Notes: generated from the letters alone by a model not told the origin. DNA of 41,376 bases from JBEHWX01 sp048498995 (GCA_048498995.1 JBEHWX010000051.1:1-41376); one strand, 5' to 3'. Positions 1 to 9,273 are shown, counted from the stretch's first letter. A program made the numbers and translations.

Positions 1-2
1 CC

Positions 3-3000
3 CTGAAAGGATCGGCCGGGAACAAGATTCTGAGCGGCTCCGGCGATCCCTCCGGAGTTTCCGGTCTCACGGCCAGCGCCGGGGATCTTTACATCGACAC
101 GGCGAACAGCCGGCTCTACCAGCGCGGCGCCAGCAGCTGGGGGCAGATCGCGGTGCTCAGCGGCTCGCCGGGCGCGCAGGGGGTGACCGGTCCGCAGGGA
201 CTGGCCGGGCCGCAGGGCGCCAAGGGAGATACCGGCGTTCAAGGAACGCAGGGAGCGCAGGGCTCGACCGGCGCGCAGGGCGTGGCCGGAAACACCGGCG
301 TTCAGGGAACCCAGGGAACGACCGGCGTGCAGGGTGCCCAGGGCATCAAGGGGGATACCGGTATCCAGGGCGTTCAGGGAGCGCAGGGTAATACCGGTAT
401 TCAGGGAACGCAGGGACATACCGGCATTCAGGGCCTTCAGGGTGTTCAGGGAACGACTGGTATTCAGGGCGTCCAGGGGACGCAGGGGAATACCGGCATC
501 CAGGGTATTCAGGGGACGCAGGGACACACCGGCATCCAGGGTATTCAAGGCGCGCAGGGAAATACCGGTATTCAAGGTGTCCAGGGCACGCAGGGGAATA
601 CCGGCATCCAGGGTATCAAGGGGGATACCGGTATCCAGGGGCTCCAGGGCGTCAAGGGAGATACCGGTATTCAGGGTATCCAGGGGACGCAGGGATTGAC
701 CGGCATCGCCGGCAAGGAAGTGCTCAGCGATACCGGCGCTCCGGCCGGCGCTCTCGGTAAAATCGGTGACCTCTACATCGACACGCAGACCTACCAGCTG
801 CTCCGCAAAACCGCGACCAGCACCTGGACGGCGGCCGGCTATGTCAAGGGCTCGACCGGACTTCAGGGAGTGCAGGGAAACACCGGCATTCAGGGAATTC
901 AGGGAACGCAGGGTAACACCGGCATTCAAGGTGTCCAGGGAACGCAGGGTAACACCGGCATCCAGGGTATTCAGGGCCTTCAGGGAAATACCGGCATCCA
1001 GGGTATTCAAGGCACGCAGGGATTGACCGGTATTCAGGGCGTGGCCGGACTCGACGGCAAGGAAGTCCTGTCGGATACCGGCGCTCCGGCCGGCGCTCTC
1101 GGTAAAATCGGTGACCTCTACATCGACACGCAGTCCTACCAGCTGCTTCGTAAGACCGCCGGAGCCACATGGACGCCGGCGGGGTATGTCAAGGGCTCGA
1201 CCGGTATTCAGGGAGTGCAGGGAAATACCGGCATTCAGGGTATTCAAGGCACGCAGGGAAATACCGGTATTCAAGGTGTCCAGGGCACACAGGGAAATAC
1301 CGGCATCCAGGGTGTTGCGGGCATCGACGGCAAGGAAGTGCTCAGCGACACCGGAGCGCCGGGCGGTGCTCTCGGCAAAATCGGCGACCTGTATATCGAC
1401 ACGCAGACCTACCAGTTGCTCCGCAAGACGGCCGGTACGACGTGGACGCCGGCAGGCTACGTAAAGGGCTCGACCGGTATTCAAGGCGTGCAGGGAAACA
1501 CCGGCATCCAGGGAATTCAGGGCACGCAGGGAAATACCGGTATTCAGGGCATTCAGGGTGCCCAGGGTAACACGGGTATTCAGGGTGTGGCGGGCATCGA
1601 CGGTAAGGAAGTTCTTTCCGATACCGGAGCTCCCGCGGGAACGCTCGGGAAGATCGGTGACCTCTACATCGACACACAGACCTACCAGCTGCTCCGCAAG
1701 ACGGCTGGCACGACCTGGACGGCGGCCGGCTATGTCAAGGGCTCGACCGGTATTCAAGGTGTGCAGGGTATCAAGGGTGATACCGGCATTCAGGGCGTCC
1801 AAGGAACGCAGGGCAATACCGGCATCCAAGGCATCCAGGGAGCGCAGGGAAACACGGGTATTCAGGGCGTTGCCGGCATTGACGGCAAAGAAGTGCTCAG
1901 CGACACCGGAGCACCGGCTGGGGCTCTCGGCAAAATCGGTGACCTCTATATCGATACGCTGACCTACCAGATGTCACGTAAGACCGGCGCGGCCACATGG
2001 ACTCCGGGAGGTTACGTCAAGGGATCGACCGGTATTCAGGGCATTCAGGGCACGCAGGGCAATACCGGAATCCAGGGTATCCAGGGCACGCAGGGAAATA
2101 CCGGTATTCAAGGTGTGCAGGGTGTTCAGGGAAATACAGGCATCCAGGGTGTCCAGGGAACGCAGGGTAACACCGGTATTCAGGGTACGCAGGGCTCGAC
2201 CGGCATCCCGGGTAAGGAAGTCCTTTCCGATACGGGTGCTCCGGCTGGTGCTCTCGGTAAGATCGGAGACCTCTACATCGATACGCTGACCTACCAAATG
2301 TCGCGCAAAACCGGCGCGGCTACGTGGACTCCGGGAGGTTACGTAAAGGGCTCGACCGGTATTCAGGGCGTTCAGGGAAACACCGGTATCCAGGGTATCC
2401 AGGGAACGCAGGGCAATACCGGTATCCAGGGTATACAAGGCACCCAGGGCAACACCGGCATCCAAGGCATCCAGGGAACGCAGGGAAACACGGGTATTCA
2501 GGGCATTCAAGGTATCAAGGGTGATACCGGCATTCAGGGTGTCCAGGGAACGCAGGGCAACACCGGTATTCAGGGCGTTGCCGGCATCGATGGCAAGGAA
2601 GTGCTCAGCGACACCGGAGCTCCGGCTGGTGCTCTCGGCAAAATCGGTGATCTCTACATCGATACGCTGACCTACCAGATGTCGCGCAAGACCGGGGCGG
2701 CCACATGGACTCCCGGTGGCTACGTCAAGGGCTCAACCGGTATCCAGGGTATTCAGGGAACGCAAGGGAACACCGGTATTCAGGGTATCCAGGGCACGCA
2801 GGGCAATACTGGCATCCAAGGCGTGCAGGGTGTTCAGGGAAATACCGGCATCCAAGGTATTCAGGGAACGCAGGGTAACACCGGCATTCAGGGTGTGGCC
2901 GGCATCGATGGCAAGGAGGTCCTTTCCGATACCGGAGCTCCGGCTGGTGCACTCGGTAAGATCGGAGACCTCTACATCGATACGCTGACCTACCAAATGT

Positions 3001-6000
3001 CGCGCAAAACCGGCGCGGCTACGTGGACTCCGGGAGGTTACGTCAAGGGCTCGACGGGTATTCAGGGCATTCAGGGAACGCAGGGCAATACTGGTATCCA
3101 GGGTATTCAAGGAACCCAGGGCAATACCGGTATCCAGGGCATTCAGGGCACGCAGGGCAACACCGGTATCCAAGGTGTTCAAGGTATCAAGGGAGACACC
3201 GGAATTCAGGGCCTTCAGGGTGTTCAGGGAAATACAGGCATCCAGGGTATCCAGGGTACGCAGGGTAATACCGGTATTCAGGGTACGCAGGGCTCGACCG
3301 GCATCCCGGGTAAGGAAGTCCTTTCCGATACGGGTGCTCCGGCAGGGGCTCTCGGTAAAATCGGCGATCTCTACATCGACACGCTCACCTACCAGCTGTC
3401 GCGTAAGACTGCGACAACAACCTGGACCGCCGCGGGCTACGTCAAGGGATCGACCGGTATCCAGGGAGTTCAAGGAAATACTGGTATCCAGGGAATTCAG
3501 GGAACGCAGGGCAATACCGGCATTCAAGGTGTTCAAGGTGTCCAAGGCAACACTGGTATTCAGGGTATCAAGGGTGATACCGGTATCCAGGGCATTCAAG
3601 GAACGCAGGGAAACACCGGTATCCAGGGTATCCAGGGAACGCAGGGTAATACCGGCATTCAGGGCGTTGCTGGTCTCGACGGCAAGGAAGTTCTCAGCGA
3701 CACCGGAGCTCCGGCTGGTGCTCTCGGCAAAATCGGTGACCTCTACATCGATACGTTGACCTACCAGATGTCGCGCAAGACCGGCGCGGCCACATGGACA
3801 CCTGGAGGCTACGTCAAGGGCTCAACCGGTATCCAGGGCATTCAGGGCGCGCAGGGCAACACCGGTATCCAGGGTGTTCAAGGTGTGCAGGGCAACACGG
3901 GCATTCAGGGTATTCAAGGCACGCAGGGTAACACCGGCATTCAGGGTATCAAAGGTGATACTGGTATCCAGGGCGTCCAGGGCACGCAGGGCAACACCGG
4001 TATTCAGGGCGTTGCCGGCATCGATGGCAAGGAAGTGCTCAGCGACACCGGTGCTCCGGCAGGAGCCCTCGGCAAAATCGGTGATCTCTACATCGATACG
4101 CTGACCTACCAGATGTCGCGCAAGACCGGCGCGGCTACGTGGACTCCGGGGGGCTATGTCAAGGGCTCAACCGGTATCCAGGGTATTCAAGGCACGCAGG
4201 GCAACACTGGTATCCAGGGCATTCAGGGTACGCAGGGCAATACCGGTATTCAAGGTGTTCAAGGTATCAAGGGAGATACCGGTATCCAGGGCCTTCAGGG
4301 TGTCCAGGGCAATACCGGTATCCAGGGTATTCAGGGCACGCAGGGTAACACCGGCATTCAGGGAACGCAGGGCTCGACCGGCATCCCGGGTAAGGAAGTT
4401 CTCTCCGATACGGGTGCTCCGGCAGGGGCACTGGGTAAGATCGGTGACCTGTATATCGACACGCTCACCTACCAGCTGTCGCGCAAAACCGGCGCGACAA
4501 CCTGGACCGCCGCGGGCTACGTCAAGGGCTCGACCGGTATCCAGGGCGTGCAGGGAAATACCGGCATCCAAGGTATTCAGGGAACGCAGGGGAACACTGG
4601 TATCCAGGGTATACAAGGCACCCAGGGCAATACCGGCATTCAGGGTATCCAGGGAACGCAGGGAAATACTGGTATTCAGGGCATTCAAGGTATCAAGGGT
4701 GATACCGGCATTCAGGGTATCCAGGGAACACAGGGCAACACCGGCATTCAGGGTATCCAGGGCACGCAGGGCAACACCGGTATTCAGGGCGTTGCCGGCA
4801 TCGATGGCAAGGAAGTGCTCAGCGACACCGGAGCTCCGGCAGGAGCCCTCGGCAAAATCGGCGATCTCTACATCGATACGCTGACCTACCAGATGTCACG
4901 CAAGACCGGCGCGGCCACGTGGACTCCGGGGGGCTACGTCAAGGGATCGACAGGTATCCAGGGTATTCAAGGAACGCAGGGGAATACCGGCATCCAGGGT
5001 ATTCAAGGCACGCAGGGGAATACCGGTATTCAGGGTATCCAGGGCGTTCAGGGCAACACCGGCATTCAAGGTGTCCAAGGCACGCAGGGTAACACCGGCA
5101 TTCAGGGTGTTCAAGGTATCAAGGGAGACACCGGTATCCAGGGCCTTCAGGGTGTCCAGGGGAATACCGGTATCCAGGGTATCCAGGGCACGCAGGGTAA
5201 CACCGGCATTCAGGGTACCCAGGGCTCGACCGGCATCCCAGGTAAGGAAGTCCTCTCCGATACCGGAGCTCCGGCCGGAGCTCTCGGCAAAATCGGTGAC
5301 CTGTATATCGACACGCTCACCTACCAGTTGCTTCGGAAAACCGGATCGACCACGTGGACGGCGGCCGGGTATGTCAAGGGCTCGACCGGACTTCAGGGCG
5401 TTCAGGGAAATACCGGTATCCAGGGAATTCAGGGAACGCAGGGCAATACCGGCATTCAAGGTATCCAGGGCACGCAGGGCAACACCGGAATTCAGGGTGT
5501 GCAGGGAATCAAGGGTGATACTGGTATCCAGGGTGTCCAGGGGACGCAGGGTAACACCGGTATCCAGGGAATTCAGGGAACGCAGGGGAACACCGGCATC
5601 CAGGGTGTGCAGGGTATCAAGGGAGATACCGGCATTCAAGGCATCCAGGGGACGCAGGGAAATACCGGCATCCAGGGTATTCAAGGAGCCCAGGGTAACA
5701 CCGGAATTCAGGGCATCCAAGGTACCCAGGGCAACACCGGTATTCAGGGTGTGGCGGGTATCGACGGCAAGGAAGTGCTCAGCGATACCGGCACGCCTCG
5801 GCCAGATATCGGAAAAATCGGTGATCTGTATATCGATACGCTCACCTACCTGATGTCGCGCAAGGTCGGGCCGGTTACCTGGACTCCCACCGGCAATATC
5901 AAGGGCCCGGCCGGCGCGCAGGGCGCGACCGGTATCCAGGGCAATCAGGGTAATGCGGGCTCTCAGGGGGCAACCGGTCTCCAGGGTGGCCAGGGTATCC

Positions 6001-6602
6001 AGGGGAATACCGGTGTGCAGGGCATTCAGGGCGCCACCGGCGTTCAGGGTGTCCAGGGTATTCCGGGTACTCAGGGTGTTACCGGCCCTGCCGGCGGCGG
6101 TGGCTCCGGATCCTCTCCGCAGTTCATCCTTTATCAGGAGCGGCAGTCCTCCGGCAGCAACGCCGGAATCTGGGGCGCCGACACCGGCACGTGGATCACC
6201 CGCTTCCTCAACTACAGGGCGGCGGATGACACCAGCTCGGTCACCTTCGTCAACACGCCGGACCGAAACGGACGAGGCCTCAGCATCCCAGCCGGAACCT
6301 ATATCATCAAACGAGCGTTTGCCGCCGCCTTCGGCGTCGGTTCCCACATCGCGCGCATCCGCGTGGTGAGCACCGGGGAGACCTTCTACGGAACCGAGGG
6401 GATCGACAACGGTGGTCAAGGCAACAGCTACTCGGAGATCGTGGGAGCCAAGTTCACGATCAATTCGACGAGCACCATCTTCCTGGAGCAGATCTGTGCC
6501 TCTCCCACGGGGACGAACAACGCACGCGGTACCGCTGTCGGAGTGCCGGATGACACCATAGTCAACATCTTCTCCAGTATCGAGCTGCAGAAGGTCGCAT
6601 AA
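3..6602 (+). CDS. Collagen-like repeat protein, 5'-truncated by window edge
   Basis: The frame is open from base 3 to the stop at 6600-6602 (2199 residues seen). The true start lies upstream, because bases 10-160 already encode a divergent copy of the internal module (GDLYIDTANSRLY...SSWG). An ATG/GTG start near 153 would cut through this copy. Most of the protein is Gly-X-Y triplets with a 12-residue superperiod (GIQGIQGTQGNT), with KGD triplets inserted at intervals. Proline is nearly absent, so stability would rest on Gln/Thr and Lys-Asp contacts. Fifteen 50-residue non-collagen modules (GKEVLSDTGAP...GDLYIDT...TWT..GYVKG) interrupt the triplets; the GDLYIDT box is familiar from bacterial collagen-like and phage tail-fibre proteins. 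A Gly/Ser linker near 6090-6115 leads into a C-terminal domain of about 165 residues that is probably beta-rich and a trimerisation or tip domain (inference). Likely an extracellular filament or adhesin. No signal peptide or anchor is visible because the N-terminus is missing. Confidence 0.9.
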   Translation: MKGSAGNKILSGSGDPSGVSGLTASAGDLYIDTANSRLYQRGASSWGQIAVLSGSPGAQGVTGPQGLAGPQGAKGDTGVQGTQGAQGSTGAQGVAGNTGVQGTQGTTGVQGAQGIKGDTGIQGVQGAQGNTGIQGTQGHTGIQGLQGVQGTTGIQGVQGTQGNTGIQGIQGTQGHTGIQGIQGAQGNTGIQGVQGTQGNTGIQGIKGDTGIQGLQGVKGDTGIQGIQGTQGLTGIAGKEVLSDTGAPAGALGKIGDLYIDTQTYQLLRKTATSTWTAAGYVKGSTGLQGVQGNTGIQGIQGTQGNTGIQGVQGTQGNTGIQGIQGLQGNTGIQGIQGTQGLTGIQGVAGLDGKEVLSDTGAPAGALGKIGDLYIDTQSYQLLRKTAGATWTPAGYVKGSTGIQGVQGNTGIQGIQGTQGNTGIQGVQGTQGNTGIQGVAGIDGKEVLSDTGAPGGALGKIGDLYIDTQTYQLLRKTAGTTWTPAGYVKGSTGIQGVQGNTGIQGIQGTQGNTGIQGIQGAQGNTGIQGVAGIDGKEVLSDTGAPAGTLGKIGDLYIDTQTYQLLRKTAGTTWTAAGYVKGSTGIQGVQGIKGDTGIQGVQGTQGNTGIQGIQGAQGNTGIQGVAGIDGKEVLSDTGAPAGALGKIGDLYIDTLTYQMSRKTGAATWTPGGYVKGSTGIQGIQGTQGNTGIQGIQGTQGNTGIQGVQGVQGNTGIQGVQGTQGNTGIQGTQGSTGIPGKEVLSDTGAPAGALGKIGDLYIDTLTYQMSRKTGAATWTPGGYVKGSTGIQGVQGNTGIQGIQGTQGNTGIQGIQGTQGNTGIQGIQGTQGNTGIQGIQGIKGDTGIQGVQGTQGNTGIQGVAGIDGKEVLSDTGAPAGALGKIGDLYIDTLTYQMSRKTGAATWTPGGYVKGSTGIQGIQGTQGNTGIQGIQGTQGNTGIQGVQGVQGNTGIQGIQGTQGNTGIQGVAGIDGKEVLSDTGAPAGALGKIGDLYIDTLTYQMSRKTGAATWTPGGYVKGSTGIQGIQGTQGNTGIQGIQGTQGNTGIQGIQGTQGNTGIQGVQGIKGDTGIQGLQGVQGNTGIQGIQGTQGNTGIQGTQGSTGIPGKEVLSDTGAPAGALGKIGDLYIDTLTYQLSRKTATTTWTAAGYVKGSTGIQGVQGNTGIQGIQGTQGNTGIQGVQGVQGNTGIQGIKGDTGIQGIQGTQGNTGIQGIQGTQGNTGIQGVAGLDGKEVLSDTGAPAGALGKIGDLYIDTLTYQMSRKTGAATWTPGGYVKGSTGIQGIQGAQGNTGIQGVQGVQGNTGIQGIQGTQGNTGIQGIKGDTGIQGVQGTQGNTGIQGVAGIDGKEVLSDTGAPAGALGKIGDLYIDTLTYQMSRKTGAATWTPGGYVKGSTGIQGIQGTQGNTGIQGIQGTQGNTGIQGVQGIKGDTGIQGLQGVQGNTGIQGIQGTQGNTGIQGTQGSTGIPGKEVLSDTGAPAGALGKIGDLYIDTLTYQLSRKTGATTWTAAGYVKGSTGIQGVQGNTGIQGIQGTQGNTGIQGIQGTQGNTGIQGIQGTQGNTGIQGIQGIKGDTGIQGIQGTQGNTGIQGIQGTQGNTGIQGVAGIDGKEVLSDTGAPAGALGKIGDLYIDTLTYQMSRKTGAATWTPGGYVKGSTGIQGIQGTQGNTGIQGIQGTQGNTGIQGIQGVQGNTGIQGVQGTQGNTGIQGVQGIKGDTGIQGLQGVQGNTGIQGIQGTQGNTGIQGTQGSTGIPGKEVLSDTGAPAGALGKIGDLYIDTLTYQLLRKTGSTTWTAAGYVKGSTGLQGVQGNTGIQGIQGTQGNTGIQGIQGTQGNTGIQGVQGIKGDTGIQGVQGTQGNTGIQGIQGTQGNTGIQGVQGIKGDTGIQGIQGTQGNTGIQGIQGAQGNTGIQGIQGTQGNTGIQGVAGIDGKEVLSDTGTPRPDIGKIGDLYIDTLTYLMSRKVGPVTWTPTGNIKGPAGAQGATGIQGNQGNAGSQGATGLQGGQGIQGNTGVQGIQGATGVQGVQGIPGTQGVTGPAGGGGSGSSPQFILYQERQSSGSNAGIWGADTGTWITRFLNYRAADDTSSVTFVNTPDRNGRGLSIPAGTYIIKRAFAAAFGVGSHIARIRVVSTGETFYGTEGIDNGGQGNSYSEIVGAKFTINSTSTIFLEQICASPTGTNNARGTAVGVPDDTIVNIFSSIELQKVA
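711..5915 (+). repeat. Fifteen interspersed 150-bp GDLYIDT modules in a collagen gene
   Basis: Modules begin near 711, 1056, 1328, 1600, 1885, 2212, 2596, 2913, 3310, 3681, 4026, 4390, 4805, 5240 and 5766. Each encodes about 50 residues and is separated from the next by 100-380 bp of 36-bp (12-residue) collagen repeats. Modules 5-8, 10, 11 and 13 share the GAATWTPGGYV ending. Modules 1-4 (QLLRKT) and 15 (TGTPRPDIG, TWTPTGNIKG) are the most divergent. Modules 6, 9, 12 and 14 are preceded by GIPGKE, the others mostly by GIDGKE or GLDGKE. Confidence 0.9.
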
Positions 6603-6615
6603 TGCGGCCGATCAT

Positions 6616-6655
6616 GATCGCCCCGGGCGCGCCGTCGGTGCGTCCGGGGCTGATC
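6616..6655 (+). terminator. GC-rich hairpin after the collagen-like gene
   Basis: GCCCCGGGCGC (6620-6630) pairs with GCGTCCGGGGC (6640-6650) with one G-U wobble. The flanking GATC arms pair past a one-base bulge. It lies 13 bases after the stop codon. There is no T-run, so it could be a GC-hairpin terminator or a 3'-end stabiliser. Confidence 0.5.
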
Positions 6656-7200
6656 GACCGGGCGTGACGCGCGCTCGTCATCGTCGTGAAGTGCATGTCG
6701 CATGGTTGGAGCTCATGACGTAGAGCTCTTGGTTGGAATAGACGATCGACACCAGGCGTCGCGCGAGATCGCGGCGGCTGGTGTCGTCGTTATCACGCGA
6801 TCGTGCCGAGCGCACAATGCCTCCTGGCACCGAGCTGGAACAGAAGCTGAAGGAAATCGAACGAAGGAATGCTGGCGGAAGGGATACGGAAGCTGAACGA
6901 GCCGGATTTTCGAATCGGCACGCAATCACGCGCCGGTGATGCAGGGATAGCCTCGAAGCTAAAGAAACGGGATCGAACGTGTCGTCTCGAGGGAAGAACG
7001 GGAACGGGAGGAGGGAGATGGAGAAGCGAGGAAGCGACCGACGCGCGTCCGGCACGGATGCGCCGTGAAGTGCCTGCGAATCGAACGAGGGATGCCGTGG
7101 TTACTAACGGGAAGTGAGAATCGGGGAAGGGCTGCTACCTCTAAGGAACCTGAAACCACGGCTACGATGAAAGCTTCCCGGTGTCCTTGCCTACATAACG
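6656..7200. other. Gene-poor spacer, no convincing gene
   Basis: Short open frames occur on both strands, but none shows family motifs, a good ribosome binding site or a low-complexity-free product. The best is a 40-residue frame at 6817-6939. The base composition looks less GC-rich than the neighbouring genes, which fits noncoding or decayed DNA. Confidence 0.5.
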
Positions 7201-7232
7201 AAAAACGGCGATTCCGTTTGGAAATCGCCGTT
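7201..7232 (-). terminator. Intrinsic terminator of the tRNA pair
   Basis: Read on the minus strand, AACGGCGATTTCC (7232-7220) and GGAATCGCCGTT (7215-7204) form a 12-bp stem with one bulged base and a 4-nt loop. Five Ts follow at 7205-7201. It starts two bases after the tRNA-Met CCA end. Confidence 0.85.
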
Positions 7233-7234
7233 AC

Positions 7235-7311
7235 TGGTAGCGGAGGAGGGATTCGAACCCCCGACACATGGATTATGATTCCATTGCTCTAACCGACTGA
7301 GCTACTCCGCC
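7235..7311 (-). tRNA. tRNA-Met (CAT)
   Basis: The minus strand folds as a full cloverleaf. The acceptor is GGCGGAG/CTCCGCT (G-U at 1-72), the D arm starts with GCTC, the anticodon stem is ATGGA/TCCAT around loop ATCATAA (anticodon CAT), and the T arm has GGTTCGAATCC. CCA is encoded. The GGCGGxGTAGCTCAG start and GCTACCA end match elongator tRNA-Met. An Ile2 (lysidine) tRNA also carries CAT and cannot be fully excluded. It is downstream of tRNA-Val and is probably cotranscribed with it. Confidence 0.95.
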
Positions 7312-7348
7312 AAAGAACTTCATTCTACTCGGCCAACCGGCCACCGTG

Positions 7349-7423
7349 TGGGCGCTGAGGGATTCGAACCCCCGACCTTCTCGGTGTAAGCGAGACGCTC
7401 TGAACCGGCTGAGCTAAGCGCCC
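7349..7423 (-). tRNA. tRNA-Val (TAC)
   Basis: The acceptor stem GGGCGCT/AGCGCCC, anticodon stem TCTCG/CGAGA with loop CTTACAC (anticodon TAC) and T loop TTCGAAT are all intact. The discriminator is A at 7349. CCA is not encoded (the next bases are CAC), so tRNA nucleotidyltransferase must add it. It lies 37 bp upstream of tRNA-Met on the same strand. Confidence 0.95.
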
Positions 7424-7465
7424 AACTGCCGCATTCCGCGTCAGTTGGCTCGGAAAAGGACTGCA

Positions 7466-7495
7466 AATATAGTCCCGCCATCGCCTCGGGCACAA
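7466..7495 (-). promoter_or_regulatory. Candidate sigma70-type promoter for the tRNA pair
   Basis: On the minus strand TTGTGC (7495-7490) is separated by 18 bases from TATATT (7471-7466). This is a 5/6 match to the -10 consensus but only 3/6 to the -35. Predicted initiation near 7459 would leave a 35-nt leader before tRNA-Val. The match is by eye only. Confidence 0.4.
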
Positions 7496-7606
7496 CAAAT
7501 AACTGTGTAAGAGTGCGACAAATCGGACGCCCCATCGCCGGCACGAACTGATCGGTCCGACCCGAGTGATGGCTCACCACACCTCAACCAACCTGGAATC
7601 ACCGCT

Positions 7607-8620
7607 ATGACGCCGCTTCGAAGGGGCTCCATGGGAGCCGATGTCCGTCTGCTGCAGACCGAGCTCAAGAACCTGGGATTCTATACCGGCACCATCGATG
7701 GCATGTTCGGAGGAGGGACCGAGAGCGCCGTGAAGTCGTTCCAGCGCTCGGCCGGCCTGACGCCCGACGGCATCGTCGGCCCGAAGACCTGGGAGCGGAT
7801 CCTCGGCTCACCGCATCCGGGCGATCCCCCGGCGGTGGTGCGCGAGTCGCTTGCCTACCGGTGTCTGGCGCTCACCGGAGCGTTCGAGACCAGCCTCCCC
7901 ATTCCCGACTGCTTCTCGGCGGCCGCGGGAGATTTCGATGGACAGGGGATCAGCTTCGGCTCGCTTCAGTGGAATCTCGGGCAGCGCTCGCTCCAGCCGC
8001 TGCTTCAGGCCGCGGTCGATCGCTATCCGGAGCTGGTCCGCTCGATCTTCCACGATCATTACCCCACGCTGATCGATCTGCTGAAGCAGCCGCTGAGCCG
8101 CCAGCTGACCTGGGCACGGTCGATCCAGCGGCCGGATGGTCACGTGATCCACGAGCCCTGGCTCGGGCTGTTCAAGATGCTCGGCAGAACCAGGGAGTTC
8201 CAGCAGATCGAGATGGAACAGGCCTCCGAGCGATTCCGTTCGGCGCTCTCCCTCTGCTCGATCTATCGCGTCACCTCCGAGCGCGCCGTGGCGCTGATGT
8301 TCGACATCGTGGTGCAGAACGGCAGCATCTCGGCCACCACGCGATCGCGGATCGAGGCGGACGTCGCGAAGCTTCCGAAGCCGGGGGATTGGGCGACCGA
8401 CGAGGCGGCGAAGCTTCGGGTGATCGCCAACCGTCGGGCGGAGGCCGCAAACCCGACCTGGATCGAGGATGTGAGAAAGCGGAAGCTGACCATCGCCAAT
8501 GGCTCGGGAACCGTCCACGGACTGCAGTACGATCTTGCCGGCGACTACGGCATCCGCCTCGTCCGATACTTCGGATCGAGCGATCAGAACGTGGTCGGAG
8601 GGAACGTGGCGCGCGCCTGA
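7607..8620 (+). CDS. Peptidoglycan-binding protein with lysozyme/chitosanase-like C-terminal domain
   Basis: The protein has 337 residues. Residues about 4-66 are a PG_binding_1 repeat (LQTELKNLGFYTGTIDGMFG...AVKSFQ...DGIVGPKTW), which binds cell-wall glycan or peptide. The rest contains GDFDGQGISFGSLQWNLGQ (about residues 107-125) followed by helical sequence. That pattern is seen in proteins annotated as chitosanase- or endolysin-like muramidases; hydrolysis is inferred, since I cannot place a certain catalytic pair beyond the acidic residues there. No signal peptide is visible. The ATG at 7607 has a weak upstream AG-rich site; an ATG at 7631 is an alternative. It is a single gene reading away from the tRNAs. 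Confidence 0.8.
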   Translation: MTPLRRGSMGADVRLLQTELKNLGFYTGTIDGMFGGGTESAVKSFQRSAGLTPDGIVGPKTWERILGSPHPGDPPAVVRESLAYRCLALTGAFETSLPIPDCFSAAAGDFDGQGISFGSLQWNLGQRSLQPLLQAAVDRYPELVRSIFHDHYPTLIDLLKQPLSRQLTWARSIQRPDGHVIHEPWLGLFKMLGRTREFQQIEMEQASERFRSALSLCSIYRVTSERAVALMFDIVVQNGSISATTRSRIEADVAKLPKPGDWATDEAAKLRVIANRRAEAANPTWIEDVRKRKLTIANGSGTVHGLQYDLAGDYGIRLVRYFGSSDQNVVGGNVARA

Positions 8621-8650
8621 GCCGGGCCACGGGCATCGTATCGATGTGCG

Positions 8651-8682
8651 AGGGGCGACTTCCCGATCCGGAGGCCGCCCCT
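8651..8682. terminator. Hairpin between convergent genes
   Basis: AGGGGCGACTTCC (8651-8663) pairs with GGAGGCCGCCCCT (8670-8682), with one mismatch and one G-U pair. It sits between the stops at 8620 (+) and 8717 (-) and could serve both strands. No strong T-run. Confidence 0.5.
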
Positions 8683-8716
8683 TGTCGTTGGTCCCATGGC
8701 GTGCGACGGTCGCGGA

Positions 8717-9142
8717 TCAGACGTGGCGGATCCAGTCGCGGATGACCGCGGTGAGCGCTCCGCGCCTTGCCTCGATCTCCGCCGCGTCGCCCAGCTTCAC
8801 CGTGGCGCGATCCTTCCCGAGCCACTCGAGCAGCGCGTCCGGATCGTCGATGGCGATGCCTCCGGCCGGGATGTCGCGCTTTCTGGCGCCGAGATGAAGA
8901 ATGAGCTGAACTCCCTCCGTGGCGCGGAGGTGAAACGTGGCGAAGTACTCCGATGTCCGGAAGCTCGGCGCGTTCCACTTGATCCCCTCCTCGATGGTCG
9001 GATCGGCATCGAGGATGAGTTGGCGGAGGGTGAGGATCTCCTGCTTGCGCGGATGATCGAGCGCGGCGAGAAAGGATTCGACGCTCTCGGGCCCGGCGCC
9101 CTTCGGCTTGCGGGCGGCCGCGTCTGTTGGTTTCGTGGGCAC
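8717..9142 (-). CDS. DUF1801 (YdhG-like) domain protein
   Basis: The protein has 141 residues from a GTG start at 9142-9140, chosen because AGGAG lies five bases upstream. The open frame continues upstream but without family similarity. The body (ESFLAALDHPRKQEIL..LRQLI..ADPTIEEGIKWNAPSF, then FATFHLR, LILHLG, DPDALLEWLGKDRATV) matches the DUF1801 fold, a small iron-chaperone-like/SufE-independent domain whose biochemical role is unsettled. The N-terminal 15 residues are Lys/Pro/Ala-rich. It stands alone and converges with the peptidoglycan-binding gene. Confidence 0.85.
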   Translation of the reverse strand: MPTKPTDAAARKPKGAGPESVESFLAALDHPRKQEILTLRQLILDADPTIEEGIKWNAPSFRTSEYFATFHLRATEGVQLILHLGARKRDIPAGGIAIDDPDALLEWLGKDRATVKLGDAAEIEARRGALTAVIRDWIRHV

Positions 9143-9273
9143 GATTACTCCTGGGACTGGCTTGATCGGAGGTGCCCCGGCGGGGCGTGGCCGCAAGTAG
9201 CCGATCCGGATGCTATCACGCAACATGCGTATCGTTCGCGCCGCGATCACCCCATCACTATCGGAGCGCGCGC

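Noticed and set aside
4896..6419. Minus-strand open frame of 507 codons with TLDTLNAG-like repeats
   Set aside because: It is the antisense reading of the collagen repeats; periodicity comes from the 36-bp unit and not from an independent protein.
6817..6939. 40-codon frame starting MPPGTELEQKLKEIERR
   Set aside because: It has a helical look but no ribosome site, no family and no neighbours that would explain it.
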